Of a stretch of DNA of 64,000 bases, positions 61,972-64,000 are shown piece by piece (within the stretch, counting starts at the first letter, position 1; each line of letters opens with the position of its first letter). The notes beneath the pieces are model-generated. The model had not been told where the DNA came from. It worked only from the letters and a program-made list of their open reading frames with translations, and did not search any database. The translations under genes were made by a program, and so were the position numbers. The stretch is from Orientallactaga sibirica (taxonomy: Eukaryota > Chordata > Mammalia > Rodentia > Dipodidae), in assembly GCA_036365145.1 (NCBI GenBank), contig JAEOAD010002279.1, forward strand, positions 2,599,001 to 2,663,000. The letters run 5' to 3'.

Positions 61972-62083
61972 GCTGACCTGGAATTCACTATGTAGTCTCA
62001 GGGTGGCCTCGAACTCACGGTGATCCTCCTACCTCTGCCTCCCGAGTGCTGGGATTAAAGGTGTGAGCCACCACGCCCGGCTA
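61933..62083 (-). mobile_element. B1 SINE, right parental copy of the tandem duplication
   Basis: Carries TCTAGCTCAGG, GAACTCACGGTGATCC, CTACCTCTGCC and CCGAGTGCTGG. Confidence 0.96.
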
Positions 62084-62085
62084 AT

Positions 62086-62332
62086 TCTTTTAAAGATTTA
62101 TTTTTATTTATTTATTTTTAATTTTTTGTTTATTTATTTGAGAGCGACAGACACAGAGAGAGAGATAGAGAGAGAATGGGTGTACTGGGCCTTCAGCCAC
62201 TGCAAATGAACTCCAGGTCCATGTGCCACCTAGTGCATCTGGCTCACGTGGGTTCTGGGGAGTTGAGCCTTAAAACGGGGTCCTTAGGTTTCACTGGCAA
62301 TTGCTTAACCACTAAGCCATCTCTCCAGGTCC
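62086..62332 (-). mobile_element. tSINE-A
   Basis: Minus copy with GAGCCTTAAAACGGGG head variant; ends CTCTCCAGGTCC. Confidence 0.92.
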
Positions 62333-62532
62333 TTATTTTTATTTATTTATTTATTTATTTATTTATTACACAGAGAGAGAATGGGCACACTAGGGCCTCC
62401 AGCCACTGCAAATGAACTCCAGATGCACGTGCCACCTTGTGCGTCTGGCTTATGTGGGATCTGGAGAGTTGGACCTGGGTCCTTAGGCTTTGCAGGCATG
62501 CACCTTAACCACTAAGCCATCTCTCCAGCCCT
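62333..62532 (-). mobile_element. tSINE-A
   Basis: Directly adjacent second minus copy with (TTTA)n tail; ends CTCTCCAGCCCT. Confidence 0.93.
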
Positions 62533-62708
62533 GAAGTGGAGATTTTTTAATACTTCTAGATTTGTGGGTGTAGTGGAGACTCCTTACACTTCGACATTTC
62601 TGTGTGAAGTGGGGGTCCCTTGTGCTTCTAAATTTGGGTGTAGTAAGGACTCCTTATATGTGTAGATTTGTGTGTGAAGTGAGGATTCCTTATGCTTCTA
62701 GATTTGAA
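62533..62708 (+). repeat. degenerate minisatellite, about 35-bp unit
   Basis: Five units of the pattern TGTGAAGTGGRGAYTCCTTA plus CRCTTCTAGATTT, 33-36 bp each. Confidence 0.85.
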
Positions 62709-62900
62709 AAATTTTCAAGTTCTGATGGGACTTTAAATACCACCCACTGGAGCCCATATTGTTCAGTTCTGCAGCTCATTTTCTATTTGTGTGTCCGTCT
62801 GACCACAGTCTGAGTCCATTCAGTTATTCACCCATTCATTCATTCATTCATTCTTTCATCCATTTATGAAACAGTCCCTGCCAATGTAATGTTGGATGAC
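62709..62900. other. unique stretch with (CATT)n
   Basis: CATTCATTCATTCATT at 62837-62853; otherwise no signature. Confidence 0.6.
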
Positions 62901-62902
62901 AT

Positions 62903-63067
62903 TTTGTTGTTGTTGTTGTTGTTGTTTTTTGAGGTTGGGTCTCACTCTAGCTCAGGCTGACCTGGAATCCACTTGGTATTCTCAGGGTGGCCTTGAACTC
63001 ACGGTGATCCTCCTACCTCTGCCTCCCAAGTGCTGGGATTAAAGGCGGTATCGCCATTAAGCCCAGC
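62903..63067 (-). mobile_element. B1 SINE with (GTT)n tail
   Basis: Tail (TTG)n; 5' end altered to GGCGGTATCGCCATTAAGC. GATGACATTTTG and GACTGACATTTTA flank it. Confidence 0.92.
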
Positions 63068-63164
63068 TTGACTGACATTTTAAGAAATTCCAGTTTGAAT
63101 CTCAAATCTGTAAGGCCATCTCTCAGGAGGAGTCTTTAAAGGAAGAACCGAGTCAATTGAAAAA

Positions 63165-63195
<31 letters not shown>

Positions 63196-63909
63196 GCAGA
63201 AAGTTAATAACATGAGAGGAAATGAATGGGGGAGGTAGAGTCAGAGCCAGAGAAACTACACGGAGAGAAATGTCAACAGTCCACATGAGCTGGAGTATTG
63301 ACAAACGGAACAGACAGAGAGGAACATTCCAAAATGGAATATATAATTGTCTCCACAAAACTGGCCTGTGGTTGCTTCAGAAGATAAGTCCCAGTCCCTG
63401 TCCACACAGTAGACCCTCACAGAAAAGAAACACAGGCATTAGATTCAGATTTTGGGGGAGGAGGGGGTAAGGGCTCAGTTCCCAGGTGAAGGTTCTGTGT
63501 GACTACCTTAGCTAGAGTCCTCCACGCCTTTGCTCTCTGAACTTGGGTAGAGTCAGCCTTCACTGACTCCAAGGAAACTAGAGAGGGAGATGTGCGTGGC
63601 CATGCGGATGCATGGGTGCAGTAAGCCAGTACATGCCTGCATGAGCTGGCCGCACTTATTATTATTATCCTGTACATTGGCATGCAGATTAGAACGCTGT
63701 AACCCTGGGGGTCGAGGTGCCAACTGGGGCTGCCATAGACAAACCAAGACAAACGCCATACGCTAGAGGTACTTGGCCATTTCTAACCCCCCCCCCATCA
63801 GGCCTTTTCACCCCATCATTCACAAAACTTTCTTCTTCAGGCCACTGATCTGTATATCGTTCGTGTGATGATGGTCAGTTGTCTGTCGACATTTATTTAT
63901 TTGGCCCAT
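63068..63909. other. unique stretch, about 840 bp
   Basis: Contains (AAAG)n at 63159-63194 and a C-run at 63787-63795. A 111-codon minus frame at 63417-63752 overlaps other frames and has no recognisable domain. Confidence 0.5.
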
Positions 63910-63953
63910 CATTTAAAAAAATTTTTTTTTCATTTGTGAGCAACAGAGAGAGA

Positions 63954-63993
<40 letters not shown>

Positions 63994-64000
63994 GAGAGAA
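63910..64000 (-). mobile_element. probable tSINE tail cut by window edge
   Basis: AAAAAAATTTTTTTTTCATTTG, GAGCAACAGAGAG and a long (GA)n match the tail and purine-rich part of tSINE-A; body lies outside. Confidence 0.6.

Overview
This window is mammalian nuclear DNA from a rodent. The evidence is the repeat content: dozens of B1-type SINEs (7SL-derived, opening GCCGGGCGTGGTGGCGC), an even larger set of tRNA-derived SINEs with a CT-rich body and (AAAT)n tail, ID/B4-like fragments, MaLR-like LTRs and 5'-truncated LINE 3' ends. The particular B1 and tRNA-SINE variants are not those of mouse, rat, squirrel or guinea pig as I know them; a dipodoid rodent (jerboa, for example Jaculus) is my best guess, an inference only.

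I find no supportable protein-coding gene or exon. The open frames are either translations of SINEs and microsatellites or short frames in unique DNA without a recognisable domain. The window reads as an intergenic or intronic stretch that has been heavily and repeatedly retroposed. The only cellular RNA gene sequence is a U6 snRNA body at 41775-41876 (minus), joined to the 3' end of an unidentified polyadenylated mRNA, so it is a chimeric processed pseudogene.

Names used below. 'B1' is the 7SL-type SINE of about 150 bp. 'tSINE-A' is a tRNA-headed SINE of about 200 bp (GGCTGGAGAGATGGCTTAGC head, B box GGTTCGATTCC, CT-rich stretch, AAATAAATAAA tail). 'tSINE-C' shares that head and tail but has a different body (ACCACAAGGGGGCGC, then CAGCTGAGAGACTGCTGG) and one to three copies of a B-box unit. 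'L1 3' end' is a recurrent 5'-truncated LINE fragment of 150-900 bp ending in AATAAA plus A-tail. TSD means target-site duplication.

Layout. 1-8 kb: SINE-rich with short unique gaps. 8-11 kb: unique DNA with an old MIR, and the only plus-strand L1 3' end. 12-13 kb: an old L1 split by an LTR. 14-15 kb and 22-23 kb: two L1 3' ends each carrying the same downstream B1 inside the TSD. 16.7-18 kb and 23.4-24.9 kb: the longest repeat-poor stretches of the left half. 28.5-31.4 kb: an old inverted duplication. 34-35.5 kb: another old L1 broken by SINEs. 37.7-38 kb: a long polypyrimidine tract. 41.6-41.9 kb: the U6 chimera. 43.4-45.0 kb: a 1.6-kb AT-rich satellite-like array with higher-order periodicity. 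45-48 kb and 51-52.4 kb: unique DNA with MIR relics. 57.9-58.8 kb: the longest L1 3' end. 60.6-62.1 kb: a recent 659-bp tandem duplication produced by recombination between two B1s. 61.2-62.7 kb: a degenerate minisatellite of about 35 bp.

What stands out is not a gene system but retroposon mechanics: composite and chimeric retroposons, serial insertions into one target, B-box multiplication in tSINE-C, and SINE-borne CTCF-like motifs.
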